Below are positions 1-11,786 of a stretch of 64,000 nucleotides of DNA, in pieces (the first letter of the stretch is position 1; each line of letters begins with the position of its first letter). The notes beneath the pieces are model-generated. The model made no database searches. It was not told the origin of the DNA and saw only the letters and a program-made list of their open reading frames with translations. Position numbers and translations under genes: made by a program. This DNA comes from Tubiluchus corallicola (Eukaryota; Priapulida; Priapulimorpha; Priapulimorphida; Tubiluchidae), in assembly GCA_030141605.1 (NCBI GenBank), contig JAQGDQ010000048.1, positions 558,001 to 622,000 of the forward strand, written 5' to 3'.

Positions 1-1345
1 CTGTTTGTAGTGAACTGAACCCAGGCACATACAACTTTTAGCACAGATTTAAATGGTAAACATGTTAAGGGCAGGTTTAAACTGCTAGTTATGCAGATCT
101 GTTATGCAGTAAATAATCCCTGAAGCCATCTTCAGTCTAGAGGCAAGATTCAACTTGCTAAATTGGCATTGCTATGCTAAAGTAGAATTAAACATCTTTA
201 ATGCATACAAGAGAAACAAGATGCTTAAAAAATAACATGTTAAAAATATTAAAGAAACTTTTATAAAAGCCATATATGTTTCGCTTTCCTTGTGCCAAAA
301 TGTACAAACATGTAAATGACAATAGCTACATCCTTCAGCACAGAAGCTGCTTTTAAGGCCCATTTCACACAGAGGACGGGTAGCAAAATTTCTGGAGGAA
401 AAATTCCTTGTGGCATTCCTCTAACAATGAACACATTGTTGTCGATGGCTAATTTCAAAAAGTCGCCTCCTCATGAGGAATTCTGTTGCGTACTATAAGC
501 TCTGCATTCTACGTGTGAAATGAGCCAGAAACGGTGTTGGCACTTGAATTTTTATTTATTTTGCATGGTATGTAATTGTTAAAGGTCACTATTGTTCACT
601 CATGTAGGCCTAGAGTATATATTCCAATGTTTAACGACAGTTGCATTAATTGCATGTACACTTGGAGCAACTTAACGCAATATAGCAACTTTTGTATCAT
701 ATTTTGTCTTTCTTTACTGTAGAGTCATCAAGTAAAGTGGTCTGGAATCTGTCCCTGTGCTAAGTTCTTTCAAAACCAATGGAAAACAGATACCAGATAT
801 GTAAGTTCACGCTCGTAACCTTTTTTTCATGTATATTTTAGCAGGTAGATTCGCGTAACGAATACTGTCAATTACTACCCACGGACAGAAAGTAAACACA
901 TCAATGTTGGGTTGGTTTGGGTGAGTTAGTTGACGCAAATTTGGGTTAGTAACAGCACGGACAATTACTTGAGAAGTTGCTACATTATACCTCTATTCAA
1001 GTTCTGCAACTAAGAAACTTAATTGCAGACTTAATGCTCGAGTAACAAAGTATTAAAATAAAATTTATGTTGAAAAAATGGTAAAAAAAATTTAAAACTC
1101 AGAAAACCCTAAGTAATATCATTAAAAACATTCCGTAGATCCCAGCTCAAAGGCTACAAAGCAAAACTTCCTTATTCTTGCCTAAGGCTTCTATAAAATA
1201 GGGAAACCAATAACTACGCAGTTCATGTTAGACCTTTAGGAAAGTAGATGTTGTATGGGTCCATTGAAGGTTATGGCAATTGTGTGCGGTTGATTATGTC
1301 ACCAACAACTTCCAATAAGATTGTATATATTTATTATTCTTGCAG
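1..1345. other. 5' flank of the visible LGR exons; introns and possible missed exon
   Basis: No LRR-type exon is recognisable here, although the LGR reading frame entering at 1346 requires an upstream exon ending in phase 2 (a Leu codon split CT/N). One exon-like block, 723-800, has a good acceptor (pyrimidine tract ending in tag) and a good gtaagt donor. It is 78 bases long and open only in phase 0, which does not match the phase needed at 1346, so it is a candidate only. A short open stretch at 316-498 has no splice support. The rest is AT-rich sequence in which nothing was recognised. Confidence 0.4.
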
Positions 1346-3048
1346 AGATCTTGACACAAACAACATCCAGGAAGTGGAAGCATACTCATTTAAAGGAGTC
1401 CGACTTCGTCAGCTGTACGTATTTCTGTCGCTTTGAATTATTTACTAAAAGCAGCATGTTGAGACTGCCGGCTGGTAAAGCTGTAAACATATACAGTTAC
1501 ACCATCAAGAAGAAATGTGGTCAATACAGAAAGCAGTTTGCATTTTTACAGCTTTACTGAGGAAAGGCACGAGTGTTGACAGTTTTACTTTTTGCATATT
1601 GAACACGCATGACTAATTCTGCATTTGGGTTTCAACCAAAAGTAAGCATCTAGTTGAGGCTTATATTTGAACAAGCTAATTAACTCATTTGTATTGCAGG
1701 CGTTTGGATAACAACAACATTCGTATCATCAAAAACCATGCTTTTAGTGGGGCGAAGATAAGCACTCTGTAAGTTTTCTAATGTGAGAGACTGATTTAAA
1801 AGTATTTGTAAGGATTATATACAGCAAACTGGCACATGGTTCAGTGCCGATCAAGAATGAATAAATCTTATATAATGTAATTAAGTACATAACTTTATCT
1901 AGGCTTACATGTATCCGTGGGTCAATGTATCACATACTGACGTGGTATTACGAAAAGATTGATGAACTAAACTCTCGTCTGTAAAATCTGCAGGAATTAT
2001 TGATTAGCACTACAGCATTCTGAATTAATGTTGAGTGGAGCAGAATGTGAATAAATACTGTGTATGCAAGAATTAGGTAACTACTGACAGTGCAAAAGAG
2101 AGAAGTAGTACCATTTTACAACATAAATAATTTATGATGACGCAACAACCAAAAAAGTTACAAAACTGATGATTTAAATGAACTGGAATGTACTTGAAAA
2201 GAAGAAATAGGGTGAAAATGTATGATGAATGGAAGAGTGTGAAACAAAAATAATGGCAAAAAATAAAGTGGAGTTGAATGAGATGGCAAAAACAGGCCAA
2301 TTTCATACTTAGACGAAAAGCACATTTTATGTATTACCAGTTCGCGTAACTTGTTTCTTGTTATTTTTCTGAATAAATGTGTTGTATTACATGTTAGTTC
2401 ATTGTTATTATATTTATGGTCCACTGTGTGTTACAACATAACAAGATTTGCAGAATTAACAAAATTTCAGTGGAGTGAAGAAGTTGAAAAGTAAAATAAA
2501 ATAAGATTAAGTGGGACAGCATATACATTTTTAACAAACGTTTTTTATGTTATACAGGAGCATCAAACATAACAGAAAATTAGAGATAATGGAAGAGAAC
2601 TCCCTTGCTGGTATAGAACATCTTACACGCCTGTAAGTGATCAGACTGCCGATGCAGATTAATAATGTGTGTCATTTTGTTACTTCCTGTTACATCTTTT
2701 GTATGATTTCATATCAACCAGTGATCCTAATTAAGATTTCTTTATGCTTTGGCAAATTGGCAGTAAATCTATGGTTAACAGTTTTACAAACGGTAGGTCT
2801 AATGTGATAAAACATTGCAAGTGTAATAATTACTTTACATTTTTGAAAAAACTTATTTTATTTGCAGACATTTGTCCGGTACTAGAATCAAATCGTTGCC
2901 TGTTTCGGGGATGCAAAACATTGAGGAGTTGGAACTAGAGGAGTTGCCCACCCTGAAGCAACTGCCATCAGTATTCAAGTTTGAGAGGATTAAGACAGCT
3001 AAACTCACATTCAAATTTCACTGTTGTGCATTTGAGAATCCTGAAAAG
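1346..3048 (+). CDS. LGR ectodomain: LRR exons and cysteine-rich LRR cap
   Basis: Four small exons each encode about one LRR: 69, 69, 75 and 181 bases, separated by introns of about 235-790 bases. Translation gives repeat cores such as LRLDNNNIRIIKNHAF and LSIKHNRKLEIMEENSLAG. The fourth exon runs through two further repeats into the cysteine cluster HCCAF at 3019-3033, the start of the conserved hinge in glycoprotein hormone receptors. One-repeat-per-exon structure with Leu codons split at exon borders is the known architecture of LGR genes. Acceptors at 1345, 1699, 2557 and 2867 and donors at 1415, 1769, 2633 and 3049 all fit GT-AG. Confidence 0.88.
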
Positions 3049-5106
3049 GTTATCTTCATTTTCACAAAAATATTGGATTCACTAGTTATAGTAAAAATGA
3101 CAGCAAGATGTATGGTATTGAATAACAATATTCGTGGTTATTTAGTATGATCATTGCTGCATATTTTTCCTTCGCAGAAAAACTAAAATTAAGAATTCTC
3201 TTAATAATCAGATGTCATAAAGTTCACATAAACTTTGCTATGGCATGCAATCCCATGTCAACAAGTAAAAACTACAGCTTGTAAAACAATTTTATTGTAT
3301 GCCTTGTAAATTCTTGAATACTTTTATCACACATGTAGATTCATAAAATCTTTATCTACTATTTGCACAATTTCTAAACTATATATTTGGATGTCTTGCT
3401 TACAGGCCAGCCCTGCCGAATTTGAAGCACAAATGAACAAGCTTCGCCAAAAACAGAAAGAACTATGCGAAAACAACACACCCGCCACAATGGAGACATA
3501 CACTGAGTCTACCATGGGACGGTTCATTCAGAAAGTTCGACGAAGCATTTCACCATTACAAGGCATAGATTTCATTCAAGGATTTGGATTTGGCAAAATA
3601 GATAATAACGGTTCGATACCGCTGATTACCAGTTCAGCAGCACCTACACTTGGTCACGAAATATGGAAGAAAGATGAAGTATCTTTGCAAGATTTGGACA
3701 CAGTGTGCCTGAACCAAACTGCTGTACAAGTGCACCGCATAACAACATGTTTGCCCGAACAGGATAGCTACAGTCCTTGCGAAGATGTGATGGGCTACCA
3801 ATTACTCCGAGCAGCAGTTTGGTTTGTGAGCATTACAGCTCTGTTGGGAAATCTTACTGTTATTGTTGTGCTTTTGAGCAGCACCTTCAAAATGAATGTG
3901 TCCAAATTTTTAATGTGCAATCTAGCATTTGCAGACTTTTGTATGGGTTTATACTTATTATTGCTGGCAGCAATCGATGCCCATACACTCGGTGAGTATT
4001 TTAACTATGCGATAGCATGGCAGTGGGAGGGTGGATGTCAAATCGCTGGATTTTTAACAGTTTTTGCAAGTGAATTGTCAATATTCACTCTAACCGTTAT
4101 AACCATTGAAAGGTGGTGTGCAATCACTTATGCCTTACATCTGAACAAAAGGCTAAAGCTTGGACTAGCTAAAAAAGTCATGGTGATTGGATGGGGATTT
4201 GCCATCATTATGGCAACACTGCCTCTGATAGGTGTCAGCAGCTATTCCAAGACCAGCATCTGTTTACCGATGGATGTAGGTTCTATATGGGGACGGTGTT
4301 ATGTTGTGACATTGTTAATAATCACAATGATTGCATTTGTGATTATTTGTTGCTGCTATACCAAAATGTATTGTTCGATACGTGGCCATGAATCCACTGC
4401 AAGCAGTGGAGATGCAACCGTAGCCAAGAGAATGGCATTACTGGTGTTTACAGACTTTGCTTGCTGGGCACCAATAGCATTTTTTGGCTTGACTGCCGCT
4501 AGCAGTTCACCACTTATTGGAATATCCGAATCAAAAATTCTTCTTGTTTTCTTCTACCCATTAAATTCCTGTGCAAACCCCTTTTTGTATGCTATCATGA
4601 CAAAACAATTCCGTCGTGATTTTTTCATTCTTTTGAGCAAGTATGGAATTTGCACAGAAAGGGCGCTTCGACACAAGAGTGAAGGTTACTCTCAGAACCA
4701 TCCGTCACGAACAAATTATAGCGTGAACTACCATACTAACCGTAACACCTCTAATGGAACAGTATTAGCTTTTATAAGCCGAGGTTCAAAATCCTCGATA
4801 AAGTACGAACCGGAGCAGGTCAATAGTCCAAATCCTTGTAAGTCCTCTCCCACAGATGAAAAAGAAACAAAAAAATTAAGTGTTGTACGTGAAATGTCAA
4901 CTGGTAGTAATAAAGACCCTGATACAGTCAACTTTATAGCAACAACAGAAGCTGCTGCTGACTGCAGTACCTCCCCTGAAAATATAGAACTCTTGTCAAT
5001 TGAAGACGGCAAATCAAAGGTGAAGGCAATGCAATTAGACTATAAAAAGGGATCAAGATTATTAGGCAGTTCTAGCCAAGATGAAATACTCCACGAAAAA
5101 GTGTAA
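1346..5106 (+). CDS. Glycoprotein-hormone-receptor-like LGR (leucine-rich-repeat GPCR), 3' part of gene
   Basis: Rhodopsin-family receptor with an LRR ectodomain, of the FSHR/LHCGR/TSHR-like (type A LGR) group; expected at the plasma membrane binding a cystine-knot glycoprotein hormone and signalling through G proteins. Visible coding exons are 1346-1414, 1700-1768, 2558-2632, 2868-3048 and 3406-5106. The first four junctions split a Leu codon as CT/N, the usual LRR-exon phase, and the last junction is phase 0. Sequence marks include HCCAF at the end of the LRR domain, SPCEDVMGY before TM1, ERW in place of DRY after TM3, and NPFLY in TM7. The 5' exons (signal peptide, LRRNT, first repeats) are upstream or unrecognised, so the gene is partial. 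Family assignment is strong. Orthology to one vertebrate receptor cannot be given, because the group predates that duplication. Confidence 0.92.
3406..5106 (+). CDS. LGR terminal exon: hinge, seven transmembrane helices and long cytoplasmic tail
   Basis: The acceptor tacag ends at 3405; the open frame extends a little upstream but those codons are intronic. The hinge (to about 3770) contains a likely N-glycosylation site NQT and ends with SPCEDVMGY (3772-3798), equivalent to the tethered-agonist region of the vertebrate receptors. TM helices lie roughly at 3800-3875, 3907-3978, 4036-4107, 4174-4236, 4303-4365, 4426-4500 and 4531-4600. Cysteines before TM3 (GGCQIAG) and in loop 2 (SICLPMD) can form the usual disulphide. 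RRDFFILLSK follows TM7, as in FSHR. The tail is about 160 residues, rich in Ser, Thr, Asn and Lys, longer than in vertebrate gonadotropin receptors, and shows no recognised domain. The stop is at 5104-5106. Confidence 0.93.
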   Translation, partial: ASPAEFEAQMNKLRQKQKELCENNTPATMETYTESTMGRFIQKVRRSISPLQGIDFIQGFGFGKIDNNGSIPLITSSAAPTLGHEIWKKDEVSLQDLDTVCLNQTAVQVHRITTCLPEQDSYSPCEDVMGYQLLRAAVWFVSITALLGNLTVIVVLLSSTFKMNVSKFLMCNLAFADFCMGLYLLLLAAIDAHTLGEYFNYAIAWQWEGGCQIAGFLTVFASELSIFTLTVITIERWCAITYALHLNKRLKLGLAKKVMVIGWGFAIIMATLPLIGVSSYSKTSICLPMDVGSIWGRCYVVTLLIITMIAFVIICCCYTKMYCSIRGHESTASSGDATVAKRMALLVFTDFACWAPIAFFGLTAASSSPLIGISESKILLVFFYPLNSCANPFLYAIMTKQFRRDFFILLSKYGICTERALRHKSEGYSQNHPSRTNYSVNYHTNRNTSNGTVLAFISRGSKSSIKYEPEQVNSPNPCKSSPTDEKETKKLSVVREMSTGSNKDPDTVNFIATTEAAADCSTSPENIELLSIEDGKSKVKAMQLDYKKGSRLLGSSSQDEILHEKV

Positions 5107-7281
5107 AATAAACTTTTCTAGATGCACAGCATTAACAAAATTTTCACTATCTCACATGTAACAGCAATTCAGCAGTCTAATATGTTTAAGTGCAATGACA
5201 AAAAAACTTAACAGTTTACCACTGATGACAAAGGAAAAGCTGCTAAGTGTTACAAGTAGATCAAATTTTGAGCCACCAACCGTAGGCTCAACATAACTAT
5301 TCTTGTTAGTCTTTTTTGATATGGCCCCAAAAAGAACAATTTAATCTTATTTTTTCAACTATAACTAGTTAAATCATATCAAACCAAAGCTAATTTCTAA
5401 AACTGGTTAGTGGTTGCATCTTAGCAAACAGAAAGTATTAAGTATAGAGGGTTGGTTGTGATAAAAACTATAACTCTAGCTCTCACATGTTGCCATTTGC
5501 ACTTGACTGGTGAAGTTGTTGGGTGGACATTTAGTACAAAGCTCTAGTTTTAAATCCAAAATTCAGTTCACAGGCTTCCATCATTTTCCTAGTTCTTAAT
5601 CCTGAAGTCATAAGTTTTACAAATCGCTCCATATTGACAGCAAAATGGTAGTTCTTCACATGATGAAGAACGTTATTTTAATAGTGACGTGAACTACTTT
5701 TTCTTTGAAGCAAAAATTAAATACACCTTAGCAAAATTATAGGAAAAAAAATTTATACTAAAAAAAAACCCATCAGTCCAAAAAAGTATGTAACATGAGA
5801 CAAAATCAAAAACTTAGTTTGAGAAAGTTGTTTCATATCATTTTCATGTTTGAGCTTCCAGTCCAGAAGTTCAAACATTAAAATTATATGCAAGCTACAT
5901 CATTAAAAGTAAGATATGGCAAAAGCTAAGAGGAATCACTAGCAAAAGTAAAGTGCCAGTAATGCTGAGTAATGCACTATCTGTGTCTTTGTAACATGCA
6001 CATGCATAAATTAACAAAAAATATGTGTGATATGGTCTACCATATAATTATGTAGATAATATTGTATATATAGGTGTTTAGATAGCACTGGCTAGTGGCT
6101 ACAGCATACCAGTAACAGAAACTAAGCTAGCTATAAAATATTTAAATTCATACTGGTATTTGCTAATACTGTTAAATGTGATTTAGTTATACAGTGTAGT
6201 ATATTTCGTTAAATAATTAAGAATTATATTTAATGTTGTAAATAAAAACCATGAAAAGTTTCAACCAGCTATATAAAAAGGTAGTGATTACACTATTCTG
6301 CACTAATTTGTACCATTACTTTTTTATCCAAATGAGCCACCAGGCACTCTGGCTAAAAAAATTTGTTAATTTACATTAAGCGGTTAGCTCCTAATCTTTA
6401 CATAAGGAACGGAGAGGTCCGAGAGTGAATTTACTGCACTAACACAAGCGAGTCTAACGGAGATGATGAGGTTTCAAAATGGAAATGGAAACTTACAAAA
6501 CCAGTTGATACGTTCAACTAGCTGTTGAGATCAACTCAGGTGATAAACACACAGGAACACATTACATTGCAAATTCTCAGGCAACACCATGTGACAGTGA
6601 ATGTATTCAACAACTTGTTTAGATAATTTTTAAAAAGTTTGTTATTCTAGTATCACTCCAAATTAAGATTGTCACTAATATGATTGACAGTTGCGTCCGG
6701 TTTATTCAACTGGGCAAATAACCTTGGTTGTGTTTGGTTGTGTTATGCTTGGATTACTCGAGAATGATTAGATTTTGCAACCATGAATGAACCATAAACA
6801 ACAACTAAAACATTTGGACAGAAAAATTTTGGCGATACCATTAAGTTCATTATACAGAATGCATACAACAGCTCCACAACCAAGACGATCTTGAATGCTC
6901 ACTCTGATCACAGCAAATATATATATCACGAACAATTTCCTTGCAAGACACTTGCTCTGTGAACACAATGTCTCTAACAACTTCTAAACTACATGAGATC
7001 TTTTAAAAGGAGTAACACCTCCTTCAACAAAGTCAAAAATACAAAATTGTCTTTTCTAACTCACTTCACGGCAGTGACCATATCTAAAATGGATTTTGTC
7101 AAATTTTTAATAAAACGTCAATGAGAAATATACGTTAATGCCAATAGTTCACAACAAAGCAGTCTTAAATCAGTCATCAAGTGCCTCAATAGCAGGTGGA
7201 CACTCTGCCAATGATTCCTCTAATATTACAACCAGGTAATGTAGCACATTAAAGGCTGCGATATTCTAGTCAGTACTAACA
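5107..7281. other. Convergent intergenic region between LGR and DNAJC4
   Basis: AT-rich, non-coding by inspection. It must hold the 3' ends of two converging transcripts. AATAAA hexamers occur directly after the LGR stop (5107-5112) and at 6241-6246; the second is the more plausible poly(A) signal for a usual 3' UTR. Short open stretches such as 6768-6980 on the minus strand have no recognisable protein content. No repeat family was identified. Confidence 0.5.
6241..6246 (+). terminator. Candidate poly(A) signal of the LGR gene
   Basis: AATAAA about 1.1 kb after the LGR stop codon, in an AT-rich 3' flank and upstream of the converging DNAJC4 gene. Chosen over the AATAAA that abuts the stop codon. 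Transcript evidence is absent. Confidence 0.3.
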
Positions 7282-10200
7282 TTAGTCGTTTGAGAAATCC
7301 TTTTTTGTTTTCTTTCTATGGAATTTCTTAGCTTTCTCTGCACTTTCATTGATTCGTTTTTGCATTATTTCAATCTGCTCGTCGGGGCTCCTCTTTCTGA
7401 AAATAAAGAAATTTGCAAAATGCTTTACAGAATGCCCAAACAGAATCATAGAATCATTACCTTTCAGTGCCTTTTAATTTTAATTTCTCTCTTGAAGCAC
7501 TTTTCATATAAGTTTGCTCAGAAAAAACAATTTATGGATGAAGTTTAGATGCTGACCAACAATTTATGTAAATGAGTCAGCATAATGTGAGCTGTGTTCA
7601 CCAGTAGCTTAATTGGTAGATTTTTCACACTGAAAGTGCAAGCTGTTGGTTCATGTCCTGGTTTGTAAAAATTCTTTAATTATAAGCCAATAGTAAATGA
7701 CTTGTGTCAGTGATGTTCCTCTTAATATGTGTGTGTGTGTGCACACATGCGCGTGCGGGCATGTGTGATTTGAGGCTTTCTAACCAGGTATTCTTATCAT
7801 TGAGTGATTTTACTAAGCCAAAAGAAGGTAAAGAATGATAAAAACAGATAAAAGTATTGATATACCACAGAACTGATACATTAATGTACAACAACTTACT
7901 TGACTTCATCTTGAATTCTCTGTAATACTGTGCTATTTTCAAATGACTTTTTGTCCAAATTTGAGAGTCTTTGCTCAGCAGTATAGCTGAAATGAAACAG
8001 CATTTCATTTATTACATACATTGCCATTTTAATCAGCAGTCATAAAGAATTAACACAAGAAGCTTATTAGGAATTCTGATAACTAAATATCAAAAAACTA
8101 ACTCTCGAACAATATTTACAATTATCATGTAATATACGTCTTTTAATATACATGTAAAAATATTGAAATTATCACGAAACATATGCTCACAAAATGGCTT
8201 ACCTTTAAAAATGTAAATCATATTTGAAAAAATGACTTAAGCTGGTGGACAGCTGGAAGGAATGGCATAACAAAACTTATGCAGTGTAATTCACCCAGAG
8301 TAAAGCCAATTCTAGCTGTTTAAATCTTTGTGTTTAGCTGTGTTCATGTAAACACTATTCATCAGATCAATTATGAACAACTTTAAAATGATTACATAGC
8401 TTCTATCCACAGGATTATACATCAAAGTACCTATAGCTAATCAAATCAGGCTACAAGCATATAGTAGGTGCAAGACGGGTTTCTGATATCCGGTGTTATT
8501 TATAACTGAGAGAGAGCCAAATCTACGCTGCGTTCATGCTTATGCGCCCTCTATCTACTCCCCTACTTCAGCAGCCTTTTTGGATCGTTTCTCGCAACAT
8601 TTGGTACATACTGAACCAACTCCGTCAAATACATGTATTTTTTGAAATGAACTTCAAAATAAACGTTTATTAAAAAAAACTAACATTTATATGAATACTG
8701 ATTACATGTAATACATGTGTACTTGCATAGCAACATCGTCCGTAAGTTGGCAATTAACCTTTTCTAATTATTCACATACTCTGAATCTCCATTTCATGAG
8801 GATTATTTTGATACCAAGCTCATCGCTCCATGTTATTTTTTGGCTAAGATAATCCACATAGAAATTGAGGTGCAGATTATGCACTGAAAGATATAATCTT
8901 GAGAAAATCGCTGTTAAAGTCAGCCATTGTTTTTTGTTGCATCTCTACAAAACACTTAGCAACCACACGAATGTGTAGTTGCTATGGACTTTCCAAAAGC
9001 ACATTGAAGTTATGTTTAAATACAATAGATGGCTCTTCCGGACAAAGATCTGCGCTTCTCAACAGAAAAAGCCAAAGAAAAATGACTGCTTCCACGAGCC
9101 ACTATCGGAGTTTGAAAATACAAGTTTTTTTTACAATTGCATTACTAACTTTTAACCAGAAAAGTGGGTACAAGGTTATAAAATTTGATTTTTAGTATTT
9201 TTTGGCCATTTTCTTGATAATTTGATGCTCAAATATAAAAGTCCAATATATTTAGCATTGTTTTTATAAAAAACAAAAAATAAACATTAAATTTTGACCA
9301 AATTTTTGATGCATTCTACTTTGAAGCAGCATAACGTAGTTTTAACTATGTCGACTTATGGACGGTTTTGGTTTGCAAGCACACATATGTACATACGTCC
9401 ATTATGGGCATAATATGCACAGTGTTTGTGTCGGTTTATACATGTACATAGTTTTCATGTTGTTCACTTGCTGGCAAAACAGTCAGTGGCCTTTTTCTGA
9501 GTTAATTTGGATGCAAAGATGTTACCGGCAAACTATTTCGCTCCCTGGTAAACAACCATTGCAGATGGCGTTAATCAAGTTTAAGGATGAAAAAACTATT
9601 TTGTTATCGAATCCTTTATATGCGAGGAAATTTGCTTGATTTCTATTGCATGGGACCTAAACAGTCGTCCCTTATAAGCGAAAGTCCCTTATATCCAAGT
9701 ATCTTATATGCGCACATTTTTGTAAGGAAAAACTTTGCAAAAAATTGAAACCGGCTTTGGTGGTCGATTGACCTTTATAAGTGAGTACCTTATATCCAAG
9801 ATTAACTGTAAATATTCTGTTACTTTGTCGGGGTTAATTAGCCAAGTTGGAGATTATTAATTTTATTGTCGGTAACTGGTTTTCACTACACAGCACATAA
9901 CGACATTCATCAAAAAGCAAAAAAGAGTATTAATAATATTTTGTTTAACATTCTGGATTGTTCATAACTGATATTAGTAACTGCAGCTACAAAAAAGTTT
10001 GCTCAAGCATCTAGTGGGACAAGTGTTTATACTGCATGGAAACAGAATGACATAATTTTTCATTCAAAATGAGTGTACCCAAATGCGAAATGAATGCGCA
10101 GAAGGTGCTTATCACAATTTTATTGCTGAAAATTTCTAACATTTTCTTCAATTAATAAAATAAGGTCAACCTCCCAAGAGCTTTGGGTTTCCCTTAACAA

Positions 10201-11786
10201 CCAGGACTAATTCATAAAATTTTATCAATATAATTTGTAAAAAAATTACTTTGAAACATACCTTCGAAATCTTAGGTTACTATAATTTGCTATGCCGACG
10301 AAAATAATGATAAATAAAACTATGACGAAATTTGGAAGTCTAGAAATGCCAGGTACTCCATAATAGTTACGCTGACGTGTGAATGGATCATCTCTTTCTG
10401 GACGAAAATTCCAGTATGCATCATCTCTCCAATACTGTGGTCCATGTTCAAAGCTAAATAAACATACAGTAAAACCTCTTTACACCGCCTACTTTGGGAC
10501 TGCAAAAAACTTGATTTTAAGTGAGTTTGGCATTATAGAGCAGTTCATTAATACATACATGTCTATGCAAATACAGACATTATATGGACGTTAAACAAGG
10601 TTGGCATTATAAAAGAGGGAGGTTATAACGAGGTATGTGACTCAACAAAATTATCTCTGTGCCAAAGCCATTTTAAAAGTGGTCAATATGCTAATCATAA
10701 AATTCTTATACATAATGCACCACGCCATTATGGTATAAACGAGGCTTTCTCAAATGACTTGAATACAGTATCTCAATGGCTAACCAAAAACAAATCACTT
10801 TTAAACCTGGTGTAAACTAATGTCATGGTCTTTGAAACTTAGTAAAACTTACCAATTTTTGATCAGCCTGACCTGAAACTATCTAGCATATAATAGAAAA
10901 TATATTCAAGAAAATAATTAGGCACAGCTTCTAATTTGGTTATTGACAGCAGCCTCAAATTTGCACAAAACTCAAAACTTACTGCTTAAACATACAACTA
11001 TACTCATTTGCAATTAATACATTTATAATAATTATTCAATTCTCTGACTCTGAATATCCATTGTCCAAGTGACACAGTATTGACTATTGAGAAAAATACA
11101 AATTCGGCATAATAAAGCAGCCAGAATGGTTTTGGAGTAGACATGAGAGCATATGATATATTGATATGCATAAGAAACTAAACTGGTTACCACTAGAAGA
11201 TCGTAGAATGTTAGATTCTACAAATAAATAAGACCAAAGGTAAAAGTTTGCAACAAATTTAACATTATTCCTTGTTTACAAACCTAGTACAAAAATAAAG
11301 TCTTACTCATCTATGCCAGATGGACGATGAAATGGTCCAGAACCCCACGTAGATCCATATGGACTTCCAGTGTACTGCTGATATGTAGAATAATTGTCTG
11401 GCGTGTGGCCATGTCTTAGACCATAGTCATAGAGCCTCTTGGTTTTAGCATCACTTAGAATAGTGTAAGCTTCATTCAGCTGAACAAATTTATTATGCAT
11501 GCTAGGATCATTGCGGTTCTTATCAGGATGGTACTGCAAGAAATGTTTATACCATGGTTCACAAATACATATGTAAAATACTGTTAATATCGTCATTACT
11601 TTTGTAAACGAGATAATCTACACTAATAGAAAGGGGATTTCAATCGTTTTGGCATAAAAACTGCTGTACAACAGCAAAAGAATATTACAAACCTTTTTGG
11701 ATAACCGAAAGAAAGCAGTTTTGATTTCGGCCGGAGATGCATCTTTGTCCACACCAAGAACATCATAATGGCATTTGTATTTCACA
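7282..11786 (-). CDS. DNAJC4: DNAJC4-like J-domain membrane protein (first coding exon not found)
   Basis: HSP40 co-chaperone with an N-terminal J domain and one transmembrane segment; J domains stimulate Hsp70 ATPase. In order of translation the exons are 11693-11786, 11307-11533, 10262-10453, 7900-7986 and 7282-7396. All phases agree and every junction is GT-AG on the minus strand. The J domain reads YDVLGVDKDASPAEIKTAFF, then YHPDKNRNDPSMHNKF with the catalytic HPD at 11522-11530, then LNEAYTILSDAKTKRLYDYG. A hydrophobic helix lies at about 10282-10340. A Lys/Arg-rich tail ends at the TAA stop 7282-7284. The spacing of HPD, S-LH-F-like motif, AY-LS and late TM segment matches DNAJC4 better than other DnaJC proteins. 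The start codon and N-terminus lie upstream of 11786 and were not identified. Confidence 0.85.
7598..7666 (+). pseudogene. tRNA-like sequence (tRNA pseudogene or SINE head)
   Basis: Lies in the last DNAJC4 intron, antisense to that gene. TAGCTTAATTGG (7605-7616) fits the internal A box and GGTTCATGTCC (7648-7658) fits the B box with one or two changes. The ends tcaccag and ctggttt can pair partly as an acceptor stem, and ctgaaag sits where an anticodon loop belongs. Several stem positions mismatch, so a functional tRNA is unlikely; a tRNA-derived SINE remnant is equally possible. Confidence 0.45.
7727..7768. repeat. Alternating purine-pyrimidine (GT/CA, GC) microsatellite
   Basis: Run of tg repeats passing into cacacatgcgcgtgcgggcatgtgtg, inside the last DNAJC4 intron. 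Alternating GT/GC tracts of this kind can adopt Z-DNA. No function is implied. Confidence 0.75.
9650..9810. mobile_element. Probable MITE terminus with repeated ccttatatccaag motif
   Basis: The motif cttatatccaag occurs twice (about 9687-9699 and 9788-9800), with related cttataagcg and cttatatgcg copies around it. The segment ends in ccaagattaactgta, which reads as a terminal inverted repeat beginning at a TA dinucleotide. The matching left end could not be located, so only a fragment is claimed. It lies in the long DNAJC4 intron 7987-10261, in which nothing else was recognised. Confidence 0.35.
10466..10640. mobile_element. MITE fragment with a CAGTAAAACCTCT-type end
   Basis: Starts TA then cagtaaaacctctttacac. 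It ends with ggcattataaaagaggg and a following aggttataacgagg that looks like a degenerate partner of the start. TA-CAGTNAA ends are typical of Tc1/mariner/pogo-derived elements; here the two ends are not cleanly matched. It lies in the DNAJC4 intron 10454-11306. Confidence 0.4.

Noticed and set aside
261-498. Open stretches on both strands, one reading GMPQGIFPPEILLP like an RT motif
   Set aside because: Only a few residues resemble GVPQGS-GPILF and none of the surrounding RT motifs are present; no splice signals link it to the LGR.
8899-9195. 98-codon open frame in the DNAJC4 intron
   Set aside because: No recognisable content and no splice context.
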